Shown here piece by piece: positions 31,684 through 39,816 of a stretch of DNA of 64,000 nt. Below the pieces are notes generated by a model, which searched no databases, had not been told where the DNA came from, and worked only from the letters and a program-made list of their open reading frames with translations. Within the stretch, counting starts at the first letter, position 1. Every line of letters starts with the position of its first letter. The stretch comes from JAHFDS01 sp964593795 (lineage in GTDB: Bacteria; Myxococcota_A; Polyangia; JAHFDS01). The stretch is from the NCBI GenBank assembly GCA_964593795.1, contig CAZQJC010000020.1, positions 5,096-69,095 of the forward strand, written 5' to 3'. A program made the position numbers and the translations under genes.

Positions 31684-32258
31684 TAGCGGATGTTCATGAG
31701 CAGGTACGGGAACTCGCTGCCGTACCCACCGAGATGGATGATGTTGAAGTTGTTCCCGTCGCCGTCCGGGTTGATGTGCGTGAACGAGAAGCCGAACTCG
31801 GGCGAGAACCCGAGGCCCGGCAGGCCGGCGGGCAGGATGTACTCGAAGCCGCCGTTGACGTTGAAGTTCAGCGCCAGGTAGTCCGGGTTGCCGCCCTGCA
31901 CGAAGTGGAAGCCCGCGTTCGCGAAGAAGTGGCTGTGCGTGAACTTGTGCAGGATGTAGTGGAACTTGCCGCCGAACGTGAAGTTCGTGCGCGAGTTCCC
32001 GGTCTCCGGGGAGATCACCAGGATCCCGAGGTTCACCTCGGCGCCGAGGTGATCGGCGAAGAAGAACTTGCCCGACAGGGTGGTCAACGGGAACGCCGAG
32101 CCGCCGCCGGGCACGCCGAGGGCCGCACCGATGGGCGCCGCCATCGTGCTGAGCTGGTTCGAGATGCCGAGACCGAACTTCGGCATCTCCTGGGCCTCGG
32201 CGGTTGCGCCGAACAGGACGGATGCGACTGCCAGGGCGAGAAGGCCACGCTTGCGCAT
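31671..32258 (-). CDS. Outer-membrane beta-barrel protein
   Basis: A 195-residue protein with a cleavable signal (LLALAVASVLFGATAEA, then QEMPKFG) and alternating aromatic strands (HLGAEVNLGILV; FTFGGKFHYILH; FEYILPAGLPGLGFSPEFGFSFTHI) ending in MNIRYYFM, a terminal aromatic as used by the barrel-assembly machinery. No specific family is recognised. ATG 32258 has AGGAG upstream. The promoter is TTGTGC (32320-32315), 17 nt, TACGAG (32297-32292). Confidence 0.82.
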   Translation of the reverse strand: MRKRGLLALAVASVLFGATAEAQEMPKFGLGISNQLSTMAAPIGAALGVPGGGSAFPLTTLSGKFFFADHLGAEVNLGILVISPETGNSRTNFTFGGKFHYILHKFTHSHFFANAGFHFVQGGNPDYLALNFNVNGGFEYILPAGLPGLGFSPEFGFSFTHINPDGDGNNFNIIHLGGYGSEFPYLLMNIRYYFM

Positions 32259-32291
32259 ATATTCATCTGCTCCTTTCGAGCCGTTGGCGCT

Positions 32292-32320
32292 CTCGTAACC
32301 CAGGAGCCGATGTCGCACAA
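32292..32320 (-). promoter_or_regulatory. Promoter of the outer-membrane protein gene
   Basis: On the minus strand: TTGTGC (32320-32315), 17-nt spacer, TACGAG (32297-32292), giving a leader of about 27 nt with AGGAG. Confidence 0.5.
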
Positions 32321-32350
32321 GCCCCTACGTGATCTCACGCAAGGCTGTGC

Positions 32351-33328
32351 ATGGACGGGTTTCCGTGTATGAGTAGCGCCGAAATGCACCGCGCCGGCTT
32401 CTGCGCCATCCTCGGACGACCGAACGTCGGCAAGTCGACGCTGCTCAACCACGTCCTCGGGCAGAAGCTCGCGATCGTGAGCCCGAAGCCGCAGACGACC
32501 CGCAACCGCATCCTCGCGGTGCACAACGTCGCCGAGGGCGACGGCGCCCAGATCGTGTTCCTCGACACGCCCGGCATCCATCGGGGGCGTTCGCCGCTCA
32601 ACCGCACGATGGTCAACGAGGCGCTCGACGCCGCCGCCAACGCGGACGTGCTGCTGTACCTGTTCGAGGCGCCGCGCACGTCGCCCGAGCAGCTCGCCGA
32701 GAGCTTCGAGCTCGGGCCGGCCGAGCAGGTGGTGGTCAAGGAGCTCACGGCGGCGGTCAAGCGCAAGGGCGCCAAGCTCGTGGTCGCCGTGAACAAGATC
32801 GACCTCCTGCACGACCGGCGCGCGCTCCTGCCGATCCTGCAGGGGCTCGGCGCGGCGCTCGAGGAGGCAAAGCCCCTGGCGCTCGTGCCCATCTGCGCCC
32901 AGAAGGGGACCGGCGTGGACGCGCTCCTGGAGGAGATCGTCAAGGCGCTGCCGGAGAGCGCCGACATCTACCCCGAGGAGATGCTGACCGACCGCGCGGA
33001 GCGCTGGCTGGCGGCCGAGATGATCCGCGAGCAGGTGTTCCTGCTGTGCCAGAAGGAGGTGCCGTACGGCGCCGCCGTCGAGATCGAGCTCTACGAGGAG
33101 CGCGAGAAGGACGTCTTCATCGAGGCGGCCCTGACCGTGGAGCGCGACTCGCAGAAGGGCATCGTGGTCGGCAAGGGCGGTCGCATGATCAAGGAGATCG
33201 GGATGCGCGCGCGCGAGGAGATCGCCCGGCTCGTCGGCTGCCCGGTGCACCTCAAGCTGCGCGTCCGCGTCGAGCTGGGCTGGACGGAGCGCCCGGACGC
33301 GGTGCGCCGGCTGGGAGGGTTCACATGA
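32351..33328 (+). CDS. era: GTPase Era
   Basis: A 325-residue GTPase needed for 16S rRNA maturation and 30S assembly. G1 is GRPNVGKST, G2 lies in PQTTRNRI, G3 is DTPG, G4 is NKID, and the C-terminal KH domain contains GKGGRMIKEIG with the RNA-binding GxxG loop. ATG 32351 has AAGG upstream; ATG 32369 or 32384 are possible. Its stop overlaps the der start in an ATGA. Confidence 0.96.
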   Translation: MDGFPCMSSAEMHRAGFCAILGRPNVGKSTLLNHVLGQKLAIVSPKPQTTRNRILAVHNVAEGDGAQIVFLDTPGIHRGRSPLNRTMVNEALDAAANADVLLYLFEAPRTSPEQLAESFELGPAEQVVVKELTAAVKRKGAKLVVAVNKIDLLHDRRALLPILQGLGAALEEAKPLALVPICAQKGTGVDALLEEIVKALPESADIYPEEMLTDRAERWLAAEMIREQVFLLCQKEVPYGAAVEIELYEEREKDVFIEAALTVERDSQKGIVVGKGGRMIKEIGMRAREEIARLVGCPVHLKLRVRVELGWTERPDAVRRLGGFT

Positions 33329-34683
33329 GGCGCGTCAGACCGACGGTGGAGGACCGCACCGACCTGCCGCTCGTCGCGGTCGTGGGCCGCACCAACGTGG
33401 GCAAGTCCACGCTCTACAACCGGCTCGTGGGCGGCCGCCTCGCGATCGTCGAGGACCGGCCGTCGGTGACGAGGGATCGCAGGTTCGGCGTGGTCGAGTG
33501 GCTCGGCAAGCAGTTCCGCGTGGTCGACACCGGAGGGCTCGAGCCGGACGCCAAGAAGGGCATCGAGGCGGGCATCACGCGGCAAGCGCGCGCGGCGATC
33601 GAGGCGGCGGAGCTCGTGCTCTTCATCCTCGACGCGCAGGCGGGCCCGACGCCGACCGACCGGCAGATCGCGCGCGACCTGCACAAGCTGGGCAAGCGCA
33701 TCCTGTGGGTCGCGAACAAGGTCGACGACAAGAAGCACCAGGCAGAGCTCGGCCCGTTCTACGAGCTCGGCGCCGACGAGGTGTTCGGCATCTCGGCGGA
33801 GCACGGCCGCGGCGTGACCGACCTCATCGAGCGCGTGCTCGAGCTCCTGCCCGACGCGGGCATCGAGCCGGAGGCGGGCGCCGATCCCATCCGCCTGGCG
33901 TTCGTGGGCAAGCCCAACGCCGGAAAGTCGTCGATGGTCAACGCCGTGCTCGGCGAGGACCGCGTGCTCGTGGACGACGTCCCGGGCACCACGATGGACC
34001 CGGTCGACACGCCGTTCGTCTACGAGGGGCAGCGGTGGGTGCTCGTCGACACCGCGGGCATCCGCAAGCACCGCAGCACGTTCGGCAGCACCGAGGCCAT
34101 CGCCGTGACGCTGGCCAAGCGGCAGATCGAGCGAGCCGACGTGGTCGTGCTGGTCATCGACGCCAAGCAGGGCGCGAGCGAGCAGGACGCGCGCATCGCG
34201 TCGCTGGCCGAGGAGAACGGCTGCGCCGTGGTGATCGCGCTCAACAAGGTGGACCAGCTCCGCAAGCGCGAGATCGAGGACGCGATCCAGAAGGTGCGCG
34301 AGGAGCTCGCGTTCCTCGCGTGGGCGCGCGTGGTCCCTGTGTCGGCGCTCGAGGGGATCCGCGTGGACCTGCTCCTCGAGGCGGCGCGCGACGCGGTGGC
34401 TCAGCACCGGAGCCGCGTACCGACGGCCGAGCTCAACCGCCTGTTCGAGGGCGTGCTCGCGAAGTCGCCGCCGCCGTCGTGGCGCGGCCAGACGATCAAG
34501 CTCTACTACATCACGCAGCCGAGCATCCGGCCGCCCACGTTCGTGGTGCAGACCAACAAGCCCGAGGGCGTCACGACGAGCTACCGCCGCTACCTCAACA
34601 AGGAGCTGCGCGGGCTCTTCGGCCTGGAGGGCACGCCGATCCGGCTCCTGGTGCGCGGCCGCAGCAAGCCCTCGGGCGACTGA
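33325..34683 (+). CDS. der: GTPase Der (EngA)
   Basis: A 452-residue double GTPase for 50S assembly. Domain 1 has GRTNVGKST and DTGG, domain 2 GKPNAGKSS, DTAG and NKVD. The C-terminal KH-like domain follows (WRGQTIKLYYITQPSIRPPTFVV). Translationally coupled to era by a 4-nt overlap, so both ribosome-assembly GTPases are made together. The first domain's G4 is NKVD in VANKVDDKKHQ. Typical length. Confidence 0.96.
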   Translation: MRRVRPTVEDRTDLPLVAVVGRTNVGKSTLYNRLVGGRLAIVEDRPSVTRDRRFGVVEWLGKQFRVVDTGGLEPDAKKGIEAGITRQARAAIEAAELVLFILDAQAGPTPTDRQIARDLHKLGKRILWVANKVDDKKHQAELGPFYELGADEVFGISAEHGRGVTDLIERVLELLPDAGIEPEAGADPIRLAFVGKPNAGKSSMVNAVLGEDRVLVDDVPGTTMDPVDTPFVYEGQRWVLVDTAGIRKHRSTFGSTEAIAVTLAKRQIERADVVVLVIDAKQGASEQDARIASLAEENGCAVVIALNKVDQLRKREIEDAIQKVREELAFLAWARVVPVSALEGIRVDLLLEAARDAVAQHRSRVPTAELNRLFEGVLAKSPPPSWRGQTIKLYYITQPSIRPPTFVVQTNKPEGVTTSYRRYLNKELRGLFGLEGTPIRLLVRGRSKPSGD

Positions 34684-34727
34684 CGGCGGGCGCCCGCGCG
34701 GCGCTCGTCTTGCTATCATGGCGGGCA

Positions 34728-35867
34728 GTGAAGCGCGCCGACGAGTCGCTCTTGCGCGTGCAGCTCGCCCAGGACAGCCTGGCGACGTTCGTCGAGCAGT
34801 ACGCGGGGCATGCGGTGCCCGGGGGCCTCTTCGTGAGCTCGCGGAACACGTACCCGGTGGGCAGCTCGCTGCGGTTCGAGCTCGCGCTGCGTGACGGCAG
34901 GCCCGCGCTCCGGGGCGAGGGGCGCGTGGTCTGGGTGCGCGAGTACGATCCGGCGAAGCGGAGCGCGCAGCACGGGGTGGGGATCACCATCCGGCGCCTC
35001 GACACCGCGAGCCAGACGGTCTTCCAGACGCTCCTCGACCGCAGACAGCGCGGGCTGCGGGCACCCGCGGTCGACGTGGGCTCGCTCGAGGCGTTCATGC
35101 TCGAGCACGGGGTCGACGAAGCCGCGGCGGCCGATGGCGCTGCGCGGCTCCGCGAGGCGGGCGCCGGGCTCGGCGAGGAGGCGCTCGCGGGTCTCGCGCT
35201 TCGCGTGCCCGGGCGGCGGGAGGCGCTGGCCGTGGACGAGCTCGTGCGGCGCCTCGAGGCGCTGGTGGCGCCCCAGAAGCGGCCCGCCCCCGCGCGACCA
35301 GCCCCGGCCCCAAAGGCCGCGCCTCCCGCTCCTGCGCCTGGGCGCGCGCCGGCGGCTCCGTCCCCCGTGCGGGCGTCCGTGGCCCCCGCGCGACCGGTGC
35401 CGGTGCCCGCGTCGCCTCCTCGTGCGAAGACGGTCGAGGCAGAGCGCGCGGCGAGCATCACGGCGCCGATGCCGGTCCTCACGCCCACTCCCACCGGCAT
35501 CGACCTCGGTGAGGACTCGCTCGCGCTCGAGGCCGCGCCGGAGAACAGGCGTCTGCTCAAGCTGCCCGCGGAGGACGCGCAGACCATCCAGAGCGGGCCA
35601 CCCGAGGAGGTGGCCGAGGCGCTCCGCGAGTTCGCGCGGCGGCCGCCGGCCACGATCTTCGACCCGCGGGATGGCCGGAAGGTGCCCGGGGTCCAGCCGA
35701 AGCCGTCGACGCTGCCGACGCCGATCCCGGCGGACGACGAGGACATCACGAGCCCGCAGGACGTGCTGCCGGAGCTCGAGCCCGAACAGCCCGGCGCACC
35801 GCAGTCTCAGGACGCTGGCCGCCCGGGCTTCTTCCGCCGCCTCTTCGGGGGCAAGAAGAAGGAGTAG
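34728..35867 (+). CDS. PilZ-like domain protein with Pro/Ala-rich tail
   Basis: A 379-residue cytoplasmic protein. Residues about 1-110 resemble the PilZ-like paralogous domain abundant in myxobacteria: VPGGLFVSSRNTYPVGSSLRFELALRDG followed by GEGRVVWVREYD and GVGITIRRLD. The N-terminal RxxxR motif that PilZ proteins use for c-di-GMP is absent, so binding is doubtful. A helical region (about 120-180) and a long low-complexity Pro/Ala-rich tail follow, ending in FRRLFGGKKKE. GTG 34728 is set by TATCAT (34714-34719), 8 nt upstream. Convergent with the glutamate-cysteine ligase gene. Confidence 0.75.
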   Translation: MKRADESLLRVQLAQDSLATFVEQYAGHAVPGGLFVSSRNTYPVGSSLRFELALRDGRPALRGEGRVVWVREYDPAKRSAQHGVGITIRRLDTASQTVFQTLLDRRQRGLRAPAVDVGSLEAFMLEHGVDEAAAADGAARLREAGAGLGEEALAGLALRVPGRREALAVDELVRRLEALVAPQKRPAPARPAPAPKAAPPAPAPGRAPAAPSPVRASVAPARPVPVPASPPRAKTVEAERAASITAPMPVLTPTPTGIDLGEDSLALEAAPENRRLLKLPAEDAQTIQSGPPEEVAEALREFARRPPATIFDPRDGRKVPGVQPKPSTLPTPIPADDEDITSPQDVLPELEPEQPGAPQSQDAGRPGFFRRLFGGKKKE

Positions 35868-35873
35868 CCCCGG

Positions 35874-37244
35874 TCAGGTCAGGCGGACGCGGTCGATGAA
35901 GCGCGAGAGGTCGCCCGCGGCTTCCGCGTGGGCGGCCAGCACCTCGTCGGCGACGGTGCGCCCCGTCGCGGCGACCTCCTCCACCGGCGCGAGAAGCGGC
36001 AGGTCGGCGGCGCCATCGGGGAGCGACGCGAGCCCTGTGCGCGCGATGCCTACCAGCTCGCGCGCGAGGTCGAGCACTCGACGGCCGCGCACCTCCGCGG
36101 CCAGGCCCTGGCGAGGCACGTCGCGGCGCAGGGCGTCCCGCTCGGCCAGCGTCCAGTCGCGGACCAGCGCCCACGCCGCGCGCGTGGCGTCCGGCGCGTA
36201 GAGGAGCCCCCGGAAGAAGGCGGGCAGGGCGCGCACCATCGGCCGCGTGCTGGCGTCGGCGCCGCGCATCTCGACGAAGGTCTTGAGGCGCACCTCGGGG
36301 AAGAGCGTCGACAGGTGCAGGACCCAGTCGCTCATCATCGCGCGCTCCCCCGCGATCCCCTCGCGCAGGAAGCGCCGGAACGTGACGCCTCCCGCAGCGC
36401 GATAGCCGTCGCGGTAGAGGAAGAACATCGGCACGTCGAGCGCCCACTGCGCGTAGGCCTCGAAGACGGTGTCGCGCTCCTCGAACACGAAGGGCAACAG
36501 GCCACAGCGGTCGGGATCGGTGTCGAGCCAGCACGCCGCGCGGAGCGACTGCAGGCCGCTCGGGCGGCCCTCCTCGAGAGGCGAGGCGGCCCACAGCGCG
36601 GTCACGATGGACGTGACGCCATAGGCCGCGCGGAGCTTGAGCGCCGCGTCCGCCTCGTCGGAGTAGTCGAGGTTGGCCTGCACGGTCGCGGTGCGCAGCA
36701 TCATGTCGAGGCCGCGCTGACCGCGGGTCGGCAGGTAGCTGCGCATGACGGCGTAGCGGCCCTTGGGCATCCACGGCACGTCGGCGCGGGTGCCGAAGGG
36801 CCGGTAGCCGAGCCCGAGCCACGCGACACCCAGATCGGCCGTCGCCTCCTCGACGTCCGCGTAGTGGGCGTCGAGGAGCCGCGCGACCTCCGCGGCGGTG
36901 CGGCGCGCGGGGCCGGAGTTCTCGAGCTGACCGCCGGGCTCGAGCGAGACGGCATCGCCCGCCTTGTCGAGCGCGATGATCGCGTCGCCCTCGGTGATCG
37001 GCGAGTAGCCCCGCGCGACGAGGCGATCGAGGATGCGCCGGATGCCGCGGTCGCCGTCGTACGGTACGGCGCGACCGAGCTCGGGCGCCGTCGTGTAGAC
37101 GCCGATCTTCTCGTGCTCGGCGCCGATGGCGAACCGATCCGCGGATCGGGACCCGGTGTGAAAGTGCTCCACGAGCTCCGCTTCACCGGAGATCGGACGA
37201 TCGCGATCGGCGGCGGCCACAGGCTCGTCAATGTAGGAACGCAT
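35874..37244 (-). CDS. gshA: Glutamate-cysteine ligase, plant/alphaproteobacterial type
   Basis: A 456-residue enzyme making gamma-glutamylcysteine, the first step to glutathione. It belongs to the GCS2-like group found in plants and some bacteria: GAEHEKIGV, EPGGQLENSGPAR, MMLRTATVQANLDYSDEADA, VPMFFLYRDGY and DWVLHLSTLFPEVRLKTFVEMRGAD. ATG 37244 is preferred over the upstream start because the -35 of the divergent bactofilin promoter sits near 37274. Glutathione synthetase is not in the window. Confidence 0.92.
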   Translation of the reverse strand: MRSYIDEPVAAADRDRPISGEAELVEHFHTGSRSADRFAIGAEHEKIGVYTTAPELGRAVPYDGDRGIRRILDRLVARGYSPITEGDAIIALDKAGDAVSLEPGGQLENSGPARRTAAEVARLLDAHYADVEEATADLGVAWLGLGYRPFGTRADVPWMPKGRYAVMRSYLPTRGQRGLDMMLRTATVQANLDYSDEADAALKLRAAYGVTSIVTALWAASPLEEGRPSGLQSLRAACWLDTDPDRCGLLPFVFEERDTVFEAYAQWALDVPMFFLYRDGYRAAGGVTFRRFLREGIAGERAMMSDWVLHLSTLFPEVRLKTFVEMRGADASTRPMVRALPAFFRGLLYAPDATRAAWALVRDWTLAERDALRRDVPRQGLAAEVRGRRVLDLARELVGIARTGLASLPDGAADLPLLAPVEEVAATGRTVADEVLAAHAEAAGDLSRFIDRVRLT

Positions 37245-37273
37245 CGGCGACGCGTCAAGGCGGCCCGCTTTCC

Positions 37274-37302
37274 TTGACGCGACGTGGCGTGTTTGGTTCA
37301 CT
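37274..37302 (+). promoter_or_regulatory. Bactofilin operon promoter
   Basis: TTGACG (37274-37279), 17-nt spacer, TTCACT (37297-37302). The -10 ends 10 nt before ATG 37313, supporting that start. Confidence 0.6.
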
Positions 37303-37312
37303 CCGGGGCGTC

Positions 37313-37693
37313 ATGCAGGACAAGCGAAGCGGCAAGTCGGGTGGTGGCTGCGTGATCGGGCCGAGCATCGAGATCCGCGGGCGCCTGTCGGGCGACGAAG
37401 ATCTCGTCATCGAGGGCAAGGTCAGCGGGCAGATCGCGCTGTCCCGCGCGCTCACCGTGGAGGCCGCGGCCGTCGTCGAGGCCGACGTGGCCGCCGACGA
37501 GCTGACCGTCGCCGGTCGCCTCAAGGGAGACGTGGTAGCGCAGGGCGCGGTCACGATCTTCGCGGGCGCGACGGTCGAGGGCAAGGTCCGCGCGACGCGC
37601 ATCTCGATCGAGGAGGGCGCGCGCTTCCGCGGCGCGATCGACATGGACGTGGACCTGCCGCCGGGCATCGAGCTCCCGACCGGCCGGCGCTGA
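37313..37693 (+). CDS. Bactofilin 1
   Basis: A 126-residue bactofilin, a self-polymerising right-handed beta-helix scaffold that needs no nucleotide. The repeated turns are visible: GRLSGDEDLVIEGKVSGQI, VEADVAADELTVAGRLKGDV, ATVEGKVRATRISIEEGARFRGAIDM. An N-terminal tail with a Lys/Gly section precedes the core. First of three tandem bactofilin genes. ATG 37313 is supported by the promoter at 37274-37302. Confidence 0.9.
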   Translation: MQDKRSGKSGGGCVIGPSIEIRGRLSGDEDLVIEGKVSGQIALSRALTVEAAAVVEADVAADELTVAGRLKGDVVAQGAVTIFAGATVEGKVRATRISIEEGARFRGAIDMDVDLPPGIELPTGRR

Positions 37694-37733
37694 ACCTTTT
37701 TCAGTTTCGACACATCGAGCGAGGGGACTCACA

Positions 37734-38048
37734 ATGGCGAGCACCGTCATCGGATCGAGCATCACCATCGACGGCGAGATCCAGGGCGACGAGGACCTGC
37801 AGGTCCTCGGCACGGTCAAGGGCAAGATCGCGATCAAGGATCGCCTGCTGATCGATGCGGGCGCGACGGTCGAGGCCGACGTCGAGACCGGGCACGTCAC
37901 CGTGTCCGGTCGGATGACCGGCAACATCCACGCGACCGAGCGCGTCGAGATCAAGGCCGAGGGCAAGATGGTCGGCGACATCAAGGCGCCGCGCATCCTC
38001 ATCGCCGACGGAGCGACGTTCAAGGGCAACGTCGACATGGACGCGTAG
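37734..38048 (+). CDS. Bactofilin 2
   Basis: The smallest of the three, 104 residues, nearly all beta-helix core: STVIGSSITIDGEIQGDEDLQVLGTVKGKI, then VEADVETGHVTVSGRMTGNI and GKMVGDIKAPRILIADGATFKGNVDMD. Very short tails suggest a pure core polymer subunit. It has its own Shine-Dalgarno (GAGGGGA) 12 nt before ATG 37734. A weak CTGAA-CCTTT-TTCAG hairpin in the 40-nt gap may adjust the ratio to bactofilin 1. Confidence 0.92.
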   Translation: MASTVIGSSITIDGEIQGDEDLQVLGTVKGKIAIKDRLLIDAGATVEADVETGHVTVSGRMTGNIHATERVEIKAEGKMVGDIKAPRILIADGATFKGNVDMDA

Positions 38049-38054
38049 CAGGCG

Positions 38055-38555
38055 ATGGCGAGCCAGCATCGAGAGAGCGGGGCCACGACGATCGCGCACG
38101 GGGTACGCGTGCGTGGACAGGTCAGCGGCGCCGAGGACGTTGTGGTGGAGGGGCGCATCGACGGCGGGGTCAAGCTCGACGGCTCGCTCCACGTGCGCGA
38201 GGGCGGCGTCGTCGTGGCGCAGGTCGCCGCGATCGACGTCACCGTCGCAGGCATCCTCGTCGGCGACGTGATCGCGAACGGGGCCGTGACGATCGCGCCG
38301 AAGGGCAAGCTGGTCGGCGACGTCAAGGCCGGGCGGATCGTGATCGCGGTCGGCGGCGCCATGCGCGGCCACGTGGACACGACCGAGGAAGCCACCGGCG
38401 CTGCGCGCGGGCGGGCCCGAGCCTCGGAGTCGCGAGAGCACGTGCGCGAGACGTTCTCGAGCCCGTCGAGGCCTGTCGAGCGGGCCGAGTCGGCAGCGCC
38501 GGCGCCGCCGCGACCGGCGATGGTGGGCAAGAAGAAGCTCACCCGCAAGGCGTGA
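38055..38555 (+). CDS. Bactofilin 3
   Basis: A 166-residue bactofilin that starts 6 nt after bactofilin 2. The core (GVRVRGQVSGAEDVVVEGRIDGGV; VAQVAAIDVTVAGILVGDV; GKLVGDVKAGRIVIAVGGAMRGHVD) is followed by a disordered C-terminal tail of about 60 residues ending GKKKLTRKA. In M. xanthus three adjacent bactofilins (BacN, BacO, BacP) co-assemble and serve chromosome-segregation and motility proteins. A co-polymer here is an inference; parABC genes are not nearby. Confidence 0.9.
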   Translation: MASQHRESGATTIAHGVRVRGQVSGAEDVVVEGRIDGGVKLDGSLHVREGGVVVAQVAAIDVTVAGILVGDVIANGAVTIAPKGKLVGDVKAGRIVIAVGGAMRGHVDTTEEATGAARGRARASESREHVRETFSSPSRPVERAESAAPAPPRPAMVGKKKLTRKA

Positions 38556-38559
38556 CGGG

Positions 38560-39144
38560 TTGGCCGGTTCGAGCGCGTTCGAGCGCCACAAGCGGCGCCT
38601 GCTCGACCTGCTGATCCAGCAGGCGTACGAGCGCCGGGCGGTGGTGCTCGCGTCAGGCAAGCCGAGCAACTTCTACATCGACTGCAAGCGCGTCACGCTG
38701 ACGTCGGAGGGACACTTCCTCGTGGGCTGGCTCTTCGGCGCCCTGCTGGGCGAGGGCGAGCGTGTCGAGGCCGTCGGTGGCCTGACGATGGGCGCCGACC
38801 CGCTGGCGAGCGCCGTGGCGACGCTGTCCTGGCTGGGGCCGCGGCCGCTCGAGGCGTTCCTCGTGCGCAAGGAGCCGAAGGGCCATGGCACGGGCCAATG
38901 GCTCGAGGGCGGGCACGGCTTGCGGCCGGGCGCAAAGGTCGCCATCGTGGAGGACGTGGTGACCACGGGCGGCTCGACCATCAAGGCCATCGAGCGGGCG
39001 CGGCAGGCCGGGCTCGACGTGCGCCGTGTGGTGGCGCTGGTCGACCGCGGCGAGGGCGGACGCGAGGCGGTCGAGGCGCACGCGCCGCTCGAGTCGCTGT
39101 TCCAGCGAGCGGACTTCCCGGGCGCTGACGAGGCGGCCGGGTGA
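38560..39144 (+). CDS. pyrE: Orotate phosphoribosyltransferase
   Basis: A 194-residue enzyme of pyrimidine synthesis that converts orotate and PRPP to OMP. ASGKPSNFYIDCKRVTL is the OPRTase signature and VAIVEDVVTTGGSTIKAI is the PRPP-binding loop. Start TTG 38560, 4 nt after bactofilin 3 ends; the tight spacing implies one transcript. The stop overlaps the next gene by 4 nt. Confidence 0.94.
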   Translation: MAGSSAFERHKRRLLDLLIQQAYERRAVVLASGKPSNFYIDCKRVTLTSEGHFLVGWLFGALLGEGERVEAVGGLTMGADPLASAVATLSWLGPRPLEAFLVRKEPKGHGTGQWLEGGHGLRPGAKVAIVEDVVTTGGSTIKAIERARQAGLDVRRVVALVDRGEGGREAVEAHAPLESLFQRADFPGADEAAG

Positions 39145-39806
39145 TCACGCGCCTCGCCGGGCTCGCGCTCCTGGGGCTGGCGGTGTCGTGCCAGCCGGAG
39201 CTGCCCAAGCCCGTGAACCTCTCCGAGGTGACGCGCGCCTACCGCAGTCGCGAGTACAAGCGCGTGCTCGATCGCTGGACGCGCACGGGCCGCATCACGA
39301 AGTCGTTCGACATGGTGCTCGACGCCTCGGCCACGTTCAAGTCGTGGGACTTCCGGCAGGCCTACATCGCCAGGTTCGTCGAGGCCTACAAGATCACGGG
39401 CCAGGAGCGCGACACCATGAGCGACCGCGAGCTCGCGGACGCTCGCCAGACGCACGAGGTGTTCTTCTCGGCGGCCACGTCGAAGTACGAGTGGACCGAC
39501 TTCTCGGAGAAGAACTCGATCTGGCGGGTCAAGCTCATCGACGACAAGCAGCGCGAGGTGCGTCCGGTCGAGATCAGGCGCGTCAAGGACCCGCACGCCC
39601 ACCTCGAGACGTTCTTCCCGTACGTGCAGATGTTCTCGAAGCAGTACCTGATCCGCTTCCCGACCACGCTGGACGGACAGCCGCTGCTGACGGCCGACAC
39701 GAAGTCCTTCGTGCTCCGCTTCGCGGGGCCGCTCGGGACGCTGGACCTGCGCTGGAGCACCGAGGGCGCGCCCGAGGCGCCGCCCCCCGACCGCGACGAA
39801 GACTGA
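39141..39806 (+). CDS. Hypothetical lipoprotein
   Basis: A 221-residue lipoprotein (signal RLAGLALLGLAVSC, then QPELPKP). The mature part is charged, predicted mixed alpha/beta, with RAYRSREYKRVLDRWTRTGRI and WRVKLIDDKQREVRPVEIRRVKD, and an acidic Pro-rich C-terminus (EAPPPDRDED). Family unknown. ATG 39141 overlaps the pyrE stop. Confidence 0.8.
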   Translation: MITRLAGLALLGLAVSCQPELPKPVNLSEVTRAYRSREYKRVLDRWTRTGRITKSFDMVLDASATFKSWDFRQAYIARFVEAYKITGQERDTMSDRELADARQTHEVFFSAATSKYEWTDFSEKNSIWRVKLIDDKQREVRPVEIRRVKDPHAHLETFFPYVQMFSKQYLIRFPTTLDGQPLLTADTKSFVLRFAGPLGTLDLRWSTEGAPEAPPPDRDED

Positions 39807-39816
39807 GCGTTCGAGG

